Source: an uncultured Actinomycetes bacterium
GTDB lineage: Bacteria > Actinomycetota > Acidimicrobiia > Acidimicrobiales > Microtrichaceae
DNA length: 51,865 bases
Assembly (NCBI GenBank): GCA_903873135.1
Contig: CAIQNH010000155.1
Span: forward strand, 1 to 51,865
Direction of reading: 5' to 3'
Shown: one piece after another, positions 9,401 to 17,817 of the stretch
How positions within the stretch are numbered: the first letter of the stretch is position 1
Layout: the number at the start of each line of letters is the position of its first letter
Notes under the pieces: generated by a model
Seen by the model: the letters and a program-made list of their open reading frames with translations, nothing else
Told to the model about the DNA's origin: nothing
Databases searched by the model: none
Made by a program: the position numbers and the translations under genes

Positions 9401-9963
9401 CGCGACTCGTACTCGATCACCTCGCTGGTGGCGAGGTAGGTCGTCTCGCCGACGAGCACCTCGTCGGGTCCTGCCATGGTCTGGAGCCGGGACGCCGTGT
9501 TCACCACGTCACCCATGGCCGTGTAGTCGCCACCGGCCCGCAGCGCGCCGACGAGCACCTCGCCCGTGTTCACACCGATGCGCATGCGCACGTTCGCGTC
9601 GCTGGTGGCGGCGTACTCCGCGAGCGTCTCCTGCATGCGCAGCGCGGCACGCACCGCTCGTTCGGCGTCGTCCTCGTGGGCGACCGGCGCTCCGAACAGG
9701 GCGATGATGGCGTCGCCGACGATCTTGTCCACCTTGCCACCGAAGGCCGTCACGTCGACCACGAGCCGTTCGAAGGCCGCCTCGACGAGGCGCTTCACCT
9801 CCTCCGGGTCGCGCGACTCCGACATGGCGGTGAAGCCGACCAGGTCGGCGAAGAGGACCGTGACGACCCGACGCTCCTCGGTGGGGGTGACCAGGGAGTG
9901 GCCACAGGACCAGCAGAACCGGGCTCCGACCGCACACTCGGTTCCACAGCTGGGGCACTCCAC
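6460..9963 (-). CDS. Zinc-ribbon / class III cyclase / AAA ATPase / TPR regulator
   Basis: A 1167-residue signalling protein. Residues 3-20 form a CxxC...CxxC zinc ribbon. A class III nucleotide cyclase domain covers roughly 30-200, with both metal Asp residues (D40 and D84), K80 in the KIVGD motif, and N155 and R159 of the transition-state site, so it looks catalytically intact. An AAA/ORC-type NTPase follows, with Walker A GEAGVGKT at 253-260, then a long helical TPR-like C-terminal half. This architecture is common in actinobacterial cyclase regulators; the output and ligand are unknown. GTG at 9963 is supported by a TAGACT -10 ending 7 nt upstream and by the start of the zinc ribbon. It is divergent from a GT-C gene. 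Confidence 0.85.
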   Translation of the reverse strand: MECPSCGTECAVGARFCWSCGHSLVTPTEERRVVTVLFADLVGFTAMSESRDPEEVKRLVEAAFERLVVDVTAFGGKVDKIVGDAIIALFGAPVAHEDDAERAVRAALRMQETLAEYAATSDANVRMRIGVNTGEVLVGALRAGGDYTAMGDVVNTASRLQTMAGPDEVLVGETTYLATSEVIEYESRGALVARGRERPVNVWVASAALLPPGHRPRRRFTPLVGREHEMALLTNAVHVSIESGRGLHLVILGEAGVGKTRVANELAEVVGATDGVFEVSGRCVPYGESNPWWPVAEALRDGCRVDRDESVETARPKVAAAVGAFVVDDVGAGEDRTITDGLLHLMGYDTPLRLLPGSRARAEATGALLRFIEGLVQRRPLLVRLADLHWADDVVLELIDELSTQLARQPFVMVATARRSLQERWSPRWGRFNSMVLNLSPLDRTAAEVLLDSLGGRELSPVDREALLDRSGGNPFYLEELVTLVGHGAGLGTPEAPGTFPETLPDTLRGLVAARVDGLTPDEQHVLEDAAVWGSAGPLRILDLTAQATRGVESVADVVSTLVDKDVLTLDGEEWSFRSDLVREVAYARLTRRDRMQRHLGIARNFDERLRLDEADDSIVETVARHYYEAVGLTLSREGRVDAALVDRAALWILEAARRTEQSGLYVQAERLYSQLLGILGESDHARRFEALTGRSRSRVEQWLTAEAREDASAAMEAAEATGDVGARAQAYLSLAAAASRSGEIMLAEEELDAALDLFDTIGDGRGRAEALRQRGMSRLLRGDHRSAEEPIAAALEAFRMVGDRRGEAWSLQNLAWIAFTDGRLDESERVLAVSRSAFEEVGDAGGLAWVEGLRSYLLFIRGDLDGADQLAAKVLRESERRGDRYGEGMMRVVRAGVRLWRGRTFEAVEESAVAVTALRAAGDPVGLEQALSVAGRAEVMSGSVERGLDLLAEARTQSAVTSTGFARAVSRSTEVQLGQPELTLGDLLSYSESSESPVGVDEVVAIGALALAQAGRLDEAAALLGVDDGIDGLTGRTGYLTSAAAIVCAALGRLDDTRTAAALVAEDPTATYVDRATADLALALAVPGPEGDAVLERIVASVSATDDAVTTALVALAVSVRTEVTHPDPEAPARVAAAQDSERRLASLGITDTAWRDLYRRIAARA

Positions 9964-9970
9964 CGCCCGG

Positions 9971-9976
9971 AGTCTA
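9971..9976 (-). promoter_or_regulatory. Leaderless-type -10 (TAGACT) for cyclase regulator
   Basis: On the minus strand TAGACT ends 7 nt before the GTG at 9963 and matches TANNNT. No Shine-Dalgarno sequence is present. Confidence 0.5.
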
Positions 9977-10030
9977 CGGGCGACCGGACCGACCCGGGCC
10001 GGGGTACTTGTGTCGCACCGCCGGACCTCC

Positions 10031-10036
10031 GACACT
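10031..10036 (+). promoter_or_regulatory. Leaderless-type -10 (GACACT) for GT-C paralogue B
   Basis: GACACT ends exactly 6 nt before the GTG at 10043. It deviates from TANNNT at the first base but has the same spacing as many other starts in the window. Confidence 0.35.
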
Positions 10037-10042
10037 GTGGCG

Positions 10043-11632
10043 GTGAGTTCGACGGAGCGACGCGGCCCGGTCCTCGACGTCCGCTCCGTGGCCGGCCTCG
10101 CCGTCCTGAGCGCGGTGGCCGTGATCGTGGCCAACGTCGGCGGGATCGCCGTGGGTGACGACGGCGTGGGCTACACCGCGATCGCCGACTCGATCCTGGA
10201 GGGACGCGGCCTCCGGTTCTTCCTGGAGGATCCGCTCACGGTGTGGCCGCCCCTCTGGCCGGGTCTGATGGCCCTGATCGCGTGGCTCACCCCGCTCGGC
10301 ACCCAGACGGCGGCGATCGTGCTCAACGCTGCGGTGAGCGCGCTCGCCGTCGTGGTGGCGTGGCGGGTGTTCCGTCGGTTCGTGGTGGACGACCGACTGG
10401 TCCTGCTCGGCACCGTGGTCGTGGCCGTCGGGTCGTCCACCATCGGGTTCGGCCACCTCCTCATGACGGACCGGGCCTTCTCGGTCGTGGTGCTGCTGTG
10501 GATCCTGTGCATGGCTCGCGCGTGGGACGGCGAACGCCGCCTCCAGTGGCTCGCCGCCACCGTCGCCCTGGTGTGGCTCGGCTTCGGACTCCGCTACGTG
10601 GGCGTGGTGCTCGTGCCGACCGGCGCGCTGTGGCTGCTGCTCGACCGCCGCCGCCCACTCGCCCAGCGGTTCGTGACCGCCGCCGGATTCGCGGTGGCCG
10701 CCGCAGCGGTTCCGGTGGCGTGGATCCTCAGGAACCTGGCCGCCGACGGCACCCTGCTCGGCCCCCGGGACTCCTCGGCGCGCGGCGTCGTCCAGAACCT
10801 GTCCGACATCGTGGCGACGCTCGGGCGCTTCGTCCTGCCCGGGGTCGCCAACGGCCGCGAGCGGCTCTGGGCCGCCGTCGCCGTCGTCACCATCGCGGCC
10901 GCCGCCGCTGCGGGCTGGCGGCTCCTCGGAGCACTCGCCGCCCGCCGGAACCGAACTCGCGTGCAGGTGGTGGCCGGCGCGCTCGGTCGGCCGGTGGGGC
11001 TCCTGGTCCTGACGCCGGTGCTCTACCTCACCTACATGCTCTACATCCGCTCCACCACGGCGCTGAACCAGCTCGACCTGCGCCTCCTCGAGCCCGCGTA
11101 CCTCCCGTTGGTGGCCGTCGGCCTCTCGCTGGCCGCCCGACTGCGCGCCGTGCCTCCCGAGGGGGCGAGTCCCTGGTGGCGGGTGGCCCGGACCGGTGCC
11201 CACGTCTGGGCCCTGGCCAACGTGGCGGCGGGCGTGGTCGCCGTCGTGGCGTTCGCCGCCGGGAACCCCTTCTTCGACGGCAACTACTCCTCGGACACCT
11301 ACGAGCGTGCCCGGGCGTCCGTCGCACTGGACGCCCTCCCCGACGGCTGCGTGGACTCCTCCAACCTGCCGACGGCGCTCTACCCGGAGCTGGAGGCCGA
11401 CTGGAGTCCACGGCGGACGGGACTCGAGTCGAACGACCCCACCGACGACCTCGACGTGCTCGTCGAGCAGCTCCGCTCGGGCGACGAGCGCTACTGCCTG
11501 GTCTGGGTGGACGCGCCGCCGCGCTACGGACACCTGTGGACGCGCGAGCAGCTCGCCGAACGGGTCGAACTCCGGGAGCTGGGCCGGGACGGGATCGTCA
11601 CCGTCTACCAGCTCGAACCCCGCACTCCGTGA
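10043..11632 (+). CDS. GT-C (GT39-like) membrane glycosyltransferase, paralogue B
   Basis: A 529-residue polytopic protein homologous to the one at 2389-3948. Shared features are the YTAIADSI loop, EDPLTVWPPLWPG, a conserved central LDLRLLEPAYLPL segment, and a soluble C-terminal domain with PRRTGLES, PTDDL and YCLVWVD. About eleven to twelve hydrophobic segments precede that domain. The GTG at 10043 has a -10-like GACACT 6 nt upstream and no Shine-Dalgarno sequence; an in-frame GTG at 10037 is the alternative. It stands between the cyclase regulator and a GT2 gene. Probably a polyprenyl-phosphate-sugar-dependent transferase acting outside the membrane; substrate unknown. Confidence 0.7.
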   Translation: MSSTERRGPVLDVRSVAGLAVLSAVAVIVANVGGIAVGDDGVGYTAIADSILEGRGLRFFLEDPLTVWPPLWPGLMALIAWLTPLGTQTAAIVLNAAVSALAVVVAWRVFRRFVVDDRLVLLGTVVVAVGSSTIGFGHLLMTDRAFSVVVLLWILCMARAWDGERRLQWLAATVALVWLGFGLRYVGVVLVPTGALWLLLDRRRPLAQRFVTAAGFAVAAAAVPVAWILRNLAADGTLLGPRDSSARGVVQNLSDIVATLGRFVLPGVANGRERLWAAVAVVTIAAAAAAGWRLLGALAARRNRTRVQVVAGALGRPVGLLVLTPVLYLTYMLYIRSTTALNQLDLRLLEPAYLPLVAVGLSLAARLRAVPPEGASPWWRVARTGAHVWALANVAAGVVAVVAFAAGNPFFDGNYSSDTYERARASVALDALPDGCVDSSNLPTALYPELEADWSPRRTGLESNDPTDDLDVLVEQLRSGDERYCLVWVDAPPRYGHLWTREQLAERVELRELGRDGIVTVYQLEPRTP

Positions 11633-11663
11633 CGAGGTCCGCGCCCAGCGCCGCCGCGTCGTT

Positions 11664-11669
11664 CACAAT
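11664..11669 (+). promoter_or_regulatory. Leaderless-type -10 (CACAAT) for GT2 gene
   Basis: CACAAT ends 6 nt before the GTG at 11676. The intervening GGAG is too close to that GTG to act as a ribosome-binding site. Confidence 0.35.
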
Positions 11670-11675
11670 GGAGCC

Positions 11676-12656
11676 GTGCAACCGCGATTCAGCGTGGTGC
11701 TCCCTGTGCGGGACCGGGCCGACGCCGTGGGTCGGGTCGTGACGGGGGTCCTGAGCCAGACGTTCGCGTCCACCGAGGTGGTCGTCGTCGACACCGGGTC
11801 GACCGACGAGACCGTCGCGGCCGCCCGGGCTGCGGGCGACGACCGCGTGCGAGTCCTGGAACTCGAGCGCACGAGCACACCGGAGGCGCTCGCCGAGGGT
11901 CTGGCGGCGGCCCGGGGCACCTGGTCAGCGGTCGTCGACGTCGACACCGAGCTCAGCCCGGTCTGGCTCGCCCGCCTCGGCCGGCTGGTCGACTCGACCG
12001 GGGCCAGGTTCGCCACCTGTGGCGGCGAACAGCAGCACCTCGACGGGTCGACCACCCGGATCTCCCCGCGGGCCGGCTCGAGCGACCCACTGGCCGGTGC
12101 CTGCCTGCGGAGCGGGGCGTTCGTCACCGAGACCCACCTGCTGCGGCAGGCCTCCGAACACCTCCTCGACAGCAGCGTCAGGGACGAGGTCAACCCGGTG
12201 GTCGTCATCGGTGGCGAGGCCCTCCACTGCGTGATCGACGACGACGCCGTCGTGGCCCGGACCCCGGAGCGACTGGTGCGCTGGACCGAACCGCTCCCGC
12301 GGGAGCCGGCCGTCGGCGACGAACTCCGTCTCGAGTGGGCGTTCCAGGCCCTCGAGGTGATGTCCCGGTCCCCGATCCCCGACGCCACCATGCTCGCCCG
12401 CTACGCCACGATCGGCGGGGTCGCCGCCGCCCGACTGCGGCGGCGACGGGACTCCCGGCTCCTGTTCCGGGTGGCCTGTCTCAGCCAGCCCGAGGACCGA
12501 CGCCACTGGGGACGGCTCCTGGTGAGCTACGTGGCCCCGATCAGCGACCGGGTGTGGAATCCCGAGGACGACGAGGTGGTGCTCGACCTCACGGATCCCG
12601 ACGAGATCGCCGACGATCCGGCGGCCGATCCCACGCTCGCCGACGACTCCCGGTAG
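11676..12656 (+). CDS. Glycosyltransferase family 2 protein
   Basis: A 326-residue GT-A fold transferase. The N-terminal FSVVLPVRDRAD, VVVVDTGSTDET and the DVDTE motif (a DxD equivalent, near residue 88) are the nucleotide-sugar and metal-binding elements of GT2. The second half (from about residue 190) has no transmembrane helices and is less conserved, ending in an acidic tail rich in Asp and Glu. It probably acts at the cytosolic face on an envelope glycan, in keeping with the neighbouring GT-C gene 43 nt upstream. The start is set by the onset of the GT2 fold and by the -10-like sequence at 11664. Acceptor unknown. Confidence 0.8.
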   Translation: MQPRFSVVLPVRDRADAVGRVVTGVLSQTFASTEVVVVDTGSTDETVAAARAAGDDRVRVLELERTSTPEALAEGLAAARGTWSAVVDVDTELSPVWLARLGRLVDSTGARFATCGGEQQHLDGSTTRISPRAGSSDPLAGACLRSGAFVTETHLLRQASEHLLDSSVRDEVNPVVVIGGEALHCVIDDDAVVARTPERLVRWTEPLPREPAVGDELRLEWAFQALEVMSRSPIPDATMLARYATIGGVAAARLRRRRDSRLLFRVACLSQPEDRRHWGRLLVSYVAPISDRVWNPEDDEVVLDLTDPDEIADDPAADPTLADDSR

Positions 12657-12695
12657 CCTCGCCGGGTCCCCCCGACGAGCGCTGCTGGAGGCTCC

Positions 12696-13445
<750 letters not shown>

Positions 13446-13449
13446 CGCC

Positions 13450-16092
13450 GTGTTCCGGATCGCCCTCAAGGACCTCTTCGCCCGCAAGCGGCGACTCGTC
13501 ACGACGGGCGTCGCCGTCGTGCTCGGGATCGCCTTCCTCACCGGCACCCAGCTGCTGTCGGTGACCCTGAGCGACTCGATCAAGTCCCTCGTCGGCGACG
13601 TCTACTCGAGCTTCGACGCGGTCGTGCGCTCCCCGCGGACCCAGGAGACCCCGTTCGGCCAGCCCATCCGGACCCAGGTACCGGGGCCGGTGGTCGAGCA
13701 GGTCGCCGCGGTCGACGGCGTGGCTTCGGCGGCCGGGGTGGTCGAGTCGCCCGGGCCCGAGCTCGTCGGCAACGACGGCAAGGTGGTCGGCGGTGGGTTC
13801 GGGCCCCCGACGCTCGTCTACAACTGGATCGACGACGAGGGGCTCCGGATCGGCGCCCTCCGGGAGGGCGGTCCACCCCTGGAGCCGGGCCAGATCGTCG
13901 TCGACTTCCGGACGGCGGAGTCGCTCGACAAGCGACTCGGGGACGAGATCTCCATCGCCACGACCCAGGAGGGCGTCCGGCAGTACCAGCTCGTCGGCAT
14001 CGTGGGCCTGGGCGACGGCTCGCAGTCGACGGGGGTGCGCGCCCTGTTCTTCACGACCCCCGAGGCCCAGCGACTGGTGAACCAGCCCGACGAGTTCAAC
14101 TACGTCGTCGCAGGCGCCGCCGAGGGCGAGAGTCAGGCCGAGCTGGCCGGACGCATCGGGGACGCCCTCCCCGAGTGGCAGGTCCTGACCGGCGAGGCCT
14201 TCACCGCCGAGAACCAGGAGCAGATCTCGCAGTTCGTCGACATCCTCGAGATCTTCGTCTCCGTGTTCGGCTACGTGGCGCTGTTCGTCGCCATCTTCAT
14301 CATCTACAACACGTTCTCGATCATCATCACCCAGCGCACCCGGGAGACCGCGCTGCTGCGTGCCGTGGGGGCCACCCGCCGCCAGGTCGTCGTGGCGACG
14401 CTCCTCGAGGCGGTGGTGGTCGGCCTCCTCGCTGCGGCGATCGGGCTCGCAGCCGGCTACGGCCTGGCCGCGCTCCTGCTGCGGGTGCTCAGCGGCTTCT
14501 TCACCATCGCGTCCACGACTCCCGGTCTGTCCGTGGGCGTGGTGGTCCTCGCCGTGCTCATCGGCGTGGGTGTCACGGTGCTCTCGGCGGTCATCCCGGC
14601 GATCCGTTCGTCCAAGGTCCCCCCGGTCGCGGCGATCAGCGAGGTGTCGGTGGACCGGACCGACCTGTCGCTCTCCCGACGGATCTGGGGTGTCGTCCTG
14701 GTGGTGGGCGGCGTGGCGCTCATCGCCACCGGACTGGCGAGGGTGGGGCCGAACCCGCTGTACCAGGTGGGTGGTGGAGCGGTGGCGATCCTGGTCTCGG
14801 TCGCCGTGATCCTGGGTCCGCTCCTCGCCGGACCGTTCAGCCGACTCATCGCCCGTCCGTTCTCGATCGGCGGTCGGGTCGACGGCCGTCTCGCCGGCGA
14901 GAACGCCGCCCGCAGCCCCAAGCGCACCGCGGCGACCGCTGCGGCGCTCACGATCGGTGTGACGCTCGTGACGCTCATCGCGATCGTGGCCTCGTCCATC
15001 AAGGCCTCGGCCGACGACGCCATCAACAACTCGGTCCAGGCCGACTTCGTGGTCGCGACCGCGTCGCTGACGTCGTTCGGTGCCATCCCGGCCGGCAGCA
15101 CCGAACGGATCGAGCAGGTGCCCGGCGTCGCCGAGGCCAGTCCGGTGCGGTTCGCACTACTCCGCCTGCTCGACCCGGTGGGCGTGGCCACGGCGAGCAC
15201 CTCGACGACGATCCCGGCCGGACAGCTCGGGGCTCCGCCCGAGGCGCCCGCGGGCGAGGACGACTTCGCCCTCGGGATCGACCCGGCCACGTGGTTCGAC
15301 GTGATCTCGGCCGGTGACCTGCAGGGCGCCCCCGAGGACCTGGTGGCCGGCACCCTGGCCGCCGAGCGTTCCTTCGCCGAGGAGCGGGGCTGGCGCATCG
15401 GCGACACCATCCCCGTCTACTTCGTGGCCACCGGCGTCCAGCAGCTCCGGCTCGCCCTCACCTACGACGAGCCGCTCGGTCAGGCGTCGCTCTGGCTCCC
15501 GCTCGCCACGTTCGAGCCGAACTCGCTGCCGTTGTTCAACGTGGACAGCCAGATCTTCGTCACCACCGAGCCGGGTGCCGACACGGCGCAGGTGCAGTCC
15601 GACCTGGACGCGCTGTTCGCCGACATCCCCACGGTCCAGGTCCAGGACCTCCAGGAGTACGTCCAGTCGCAGACCGGCCCGATCAACACCTTCCTCGGGA
15701 TCGTCTACGCCCTCCTCGGACTGGCGATCGTGATCGCCCTGATCGGGATCGCCAACACGCTGTCGCTGTCGGTGCTCGAACGCACCCGGGAGCTCGGGCT
15801 GCTGCGCGCCGTGGGGATGACCCGTCGTCAGCTGCGTCGGACCATCCGGATCGAGGCCGGCATCATCGCCGTGTTCGGCACGCTCATCGGGTTGGTGATC
15901 GGGATCCTGTTCGCCATCGCGCTCACGATCGCCATCTCGGCGGACAACCCCGGCGTGCTCCGGTTCCAGCTGCCCGTCACCCAGCTGGTCGTGATCGTGG
16001 TGGTCGCGTCGCTCGCGGGCGTGGCCGCTGCGCTGCTCCCGGCGTGGCGGGCCTCCCGGATGGACGTGCTCGAGGCGGTGTCCTCGACGTGA
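13450..16092 (+). CDS. ABC transporter permease with two FtsX domains
   Basis: An 880-residue permease with the layout usual for large actinobacterial FtsX/MacB-type proteins: an N-terminal helix, an extracytoplasmic MacB-PCD-like domain, three helices (from about residue 270), a second helix plus extracytoplasmic domain, then three C-terminal helices. Both FtsX domains show the TRETALLRAVGATRRQV-type coupling motif; the second reads RTRELGLLRAVGMTRRQL. GTG at 13450 lies 4 nt after the ATPase stop, so the two are co-translated. Mechanotransmission or lipid/lipoprotein handling is likely from the family; the cargo is unknown. Confidence 0.92.
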   Translation: MFRIALKDLFARKRRLVTTGVAVVLGIAFLTGTQLLSVTLSDSIKSLVGDVYSSFDAVVRSPRTQETPFGQPIRTQVPGPVVEQVAAVDGVASAAGVVESPGPELVGNDGKVVGGGFGPPTLVYNWIDDEGLRIGALREGGPPLEPGQIVVDFRTAESLDKRLGDEISIATTQEGVRQYQLVGIVGLGDGSQSTGVRALFFTTPEAQRLVNQPDEFNYVVAGAAEGESQAELAGRIGDALPEWQVLTGEAFTAENQEQISQFVDILEIFVSVFGYVALFVAIFIIYNTFSIIITQRTRETALLRAVGATRRQVVVATLLEAVVVGLLAAAIGLAAGYGLAALLLRVLSGFFTIASTTPGLSVGVVVLAVLIGVGVTVLSAVIPAIRSSKVPPVAAISEVSVDRTDLSLSRRIWGVVLVVGGVALIATGLARVGPNPLYQVGGGAVAILVSVAVILGPLLAGPFSRLIARPFSIGGRVDGRLAGENAARSPKRTAATAAALTIGVTLVTLIAIVASSIKASADDAINNSVQADFVVATASLTSFGAIPAGSTERIEQVPGVAEASPVRFALLRLLDPVGVATASTSTTIPAGQLGAPPEAPAGEDDFALGIDPATWFDVISAGDLQGAPEDLVAGTLAAERSFAEERGWRIGDTIPVYFVATGVQQLRLALTYDEPLGQASLWLPLATFEPNSLPLFNVDSQIFVTTEPGADTAQVQSDLDALFADIPTVQVQDLQEYVQSQTGPINTFLGIVYALLGLAIVIALIGIANTLSLSVLERTRELGLLRAVGMTRRQLRRTIRIEAGIIAVFGTLIGLVIGILFAIALTIAISADNPGVLRFQLPVTQLVVIVVVASLAGVAAALLPAWRASRMDVLEAVSST

Positions 16093-16478
16093 GCCTGGAC
16101 CCCGGTGACCTGCCGGCGACCGCGCTCGAGTTCCTCGCCGAGCGCCACCTGGCGTCGCTCACGACCCTGCGTCGGGACGGCAGCCCGCACGTGGTGCCGG
16201 TCGGCTTCGGCTACGACCCGGACGAGCGTCTGGTGCGGATCATCACCATCGACGGTTCACAGAAGGTGGCCAACGCCCGACGCGGCGGCCGGGCGGCGGT
16301 CTCCCAGGTGGACGGCGGCCGGTGGCTCACGCTCGAGGGCGAGGTGACCGCGACCGACGACCCGGACCGAGTGGCGGCGGCCGAGACGGCCTACGGGGCC
16401 CGGTACGGCGACCCGGCCGCCCGCTCGAACCGGGTGGCCATCGAGATCAGGGTCGACCGGATCCTCGGACGACCCTGA
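16089..16478 (+). CDS. PPOX-class (Rv1155-like) F420- or flavin-dependent protein
   Basis: A 129-residue split beta-barrel protein. It has the family opening (FLAERHLASLTTLRRDGSPH), followed by VVPVGFGYD, then ITIDGSQKVANARR, where basic residues contact the cofactor phosphate, and the WLTLEGEV strand. Length and motifs match the Rv1155 group that uses coenzyme F420, though FMN use cannot be excluded. GTG at 16089 overlaps the permease stop (GTGA). It ends 4 nt from a convergent minus-strand gene. A link to the exporter beyond co-transcription is not evident. Confidence 0.8.
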   Translation: MSLDPGDLPATALEFLAERHLASLTTLRRDGSPHVVPVGFGYDPDERLVRIITIDGSQKVANARRGGRAAVSQVDGGRWLTLEGEVTATDDPDRVAAAETAYGARYGDPAARSNRVAIEIRVDRILGRP

Positions 16479-16482
16479 CGTC

Positions 16483-16821
16483 TCAGGTCGACCCGACGGC
16501 GGCCTTGGCCCGGCGCGTGCCGACGAACTGACCGCCGACGGAGCCGGCGACGGCCACCAGGAAGCCGACCGTGCCGATCCAGTCGTCCAACCCGGCGACC
16601 AGGATGACCAGACCGCCCAGGATGGTGACCCCGCCACCGACCCCCACGCCCACGGCGAGCTCACGGTGCGCCTCGGCCCAGACCTCCGGTGACCTCCTGG
16701 CCCACGCCGAGCGGATCCCCCAGATGCTCTCGAAGCGGAGTCGACCCTGGGACCCCAGCCACGCGAGCACGAGCCAGCCCACGCCCACCCCGACCCACAT
16801 CGACCCGACGACGACGTCCAC
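16483..16821 (-). CDS. SdpI-family membrane protein
   Basis: A 112-residue protein with three likely hydrophobic segments. Its middle part (ESIWGIRSAWARRSPEVWAE, then AHRELAVG) matches the GIRT...eeaWreAHr pattern of SdpI/YhfL-like proteins, whose best-known member gives immunity to a killing peptide. Many actinobacterial members have no known role. GTG at 16821 starts 5 nt after the stop of the NTF2-like gene and has GGAGG about 10 nt upstream. No toxin gene is visible next to it. Confidence 0.65.
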   Translation of the reverse strand: MDVVVGSMWVGVGVGWLVLAWLGSQGRLRFESIWGIRSAWARRSPEVWAEAHRELAVGVGVGGGVTILGGLVILVAGLDDWIGTVGFLVAVAGSVGGQFVGTRRAKAAVGST

Positions 16822-16826
16822 GCGGT

Positions 16827-17213
16827 TCAGGCCTCCACGGCCCGGATGTCGGACGAGCTCCAGTAGGCGCGCATCTCGGTGATCAGGCCGTCGTCGCCGA
16901 AGGTGAAGACGTCGATGATGTCGACCTCGTAGACGGTGCCACCGATCGTCGAGCGAGCCTGCAGGGGGACGGCGGCCCACTGACCGACGGCCCGCACCGG
17001 CCCGGTGGCCACGAGCTCCATGCCGTCGATCGACTCGTGGGTGCCGGCGAAGAAGGCCCGGACCGCCGCTCGGCCGAGGTGGGCGGGCTGGTCGACCGGG
17101 TCCGCCAGCACGGCGTCGGTGGCGAACAGGCCGGCGATGGTGTCCACGTCGCCGGCCGAGTGGGCGGCGGTGTAGCGGTGGACGACGGCGGTCATCTCCT
17201 CGGGCGTCAGCAC
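16827..17213 (-). CDS. NTF2-like (SnoaL/ketosteroid-isomerase-fold) protein
   Basis: A 128-residue single-domain protein of the NTF2-like superfamily. Family features are the N-terminal helix with the YTAAHSAGDVDTIAGLF pattern, the DPVDQP segment, GRAAVRAFF, and the strand series ending in DIIDVFTFGDDGLITEMRAYW. Members act as isomerases, cyclases, dehydratases or ligand binders; no specific activity can be assigned. A TAGGTT element ends 6 nt before the GTG at 17213, indicating its own leaderless promoter, and the SdpI-like gene follows closely. Confidence 0.85.
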   Translation of the reverse strand: MLTPEEMTAVVHRYTAAHSAGDVDTIAGLFATDAVLADPVDQPAHLGRAAVRAFFAGTHESIDGMELVATGPVRAVGQWAAVPLQARSTIGGTVYEVDIIDVFTFGDDGLITEMRAYWSSSDIRAVEA

Positions 17214-17219
17214 GTCGTC

Positions 17220-17225
17220 AACCTA
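17220..17225 (-). promoter_or_regulatory. Leaderless-type -10 (TAGGTT) for NTF2-like gene
   Basis: TAGGTT on the minus strand ends exactly 6 nt before the GTG at 17213; perfect TANNNT match. Confidence 0.5.
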
Positions 17226-17245
17226 GTCGGCGGCCACCGGGGCCC

Positions 17246-17809
17246 TCAGGCGGCGACGGCGCTGCGGATCTCGTCGGCGGAGGCTCCGCCCGGCCAACGC
17301 TGCACGACCTTCCCGTCCCGGACCAGCAGGAGGTACGGCTGGGCCGGGACCTCGAAGGCGGCCCACGAGTCGGTGTCCTCGGACCACAGCAACGGGAAGC
17401 TCCGCACGGCGGTGTCGGTGCGGAACTCCCGGGCGGCCGACACGTCGTCGAGCGCACCCACACCCACCACCCGCAGCCCGGCGGGAGCCTCGGCGGCGAG
17501 GTCCTCGAGGACCGGGGCCTCCGAACGGCAGGTCGAGCAGAACGGGGCCCAGAAGAACGCCAGCACCGGCTGACCGGCCGGAGCCTGGAACGCCTCGGCG
17601 AGCGACACCTCACCGCCACCCGTCAGGTCCTCCATGCGGATGCCAGCCAGGTCGACGCCCTCCACCGGACCCGGTGCGGGCGCTGCGGCGGTCGTCGGCA
17701 CGCCGCTGACGTCGCCGACGGTGGTCGACGGCGACGAGTCCTCGACGGTCCCCCCGCACGCGGCGAGCAGGCCGGACACGACGAGGACGGGGATCAGACG
17801 GGAGCGCAC
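17246..17809 (-). CDS. TlpA/ResA-like thioredoxin-fold lipoprotein
   Basis: A 187-residue secreted redox protein. The signal peptide ends in a lipobox (GLLAAC, Cys18). A Thr/Pro/Ala-rich linker leads to a thioredoxin fold with the active site CSTC (Cys91, Cys94) after AFFWAPF and the cis-Pro region VPAQPYLLL. Such proteins reduce or oxidise cysteines outside the membrane, for example in cytochrome c or copper-site maturation; the partner here is not shown. GTG at 17809 lies 8 nt after the nei stop, so it is probably co-transcribed with nei and the SDR. Confidence 0.85.
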   Translation of the reverse strand: MRSRLIPVLVVSGLLAACGGTVEDSSPSTTVGDVSGVPTTAAAPAPGPVEGVDLAGIRMEDLTGGGEVSLAEAFQAPAGQPVLAFFWAPFCSTCRSEAPVLEDLAAEAPAGLRVVGVGALDDVSAAREFRTDTAVRSFPLLWSEDTDSWAAFEVPAQPYLLLVRDGKVVQRWPGGASADEIRSAVAA

Positions 17810-17817
17810 GTGAGGAG

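Noticed and set aside
7024-10158. Long plus-strand open frame opposite the cyclase regulator
   Set aside because: Shadow of a gene with intact cyclase and Walker motifs; the translated product has no recognisable domain.
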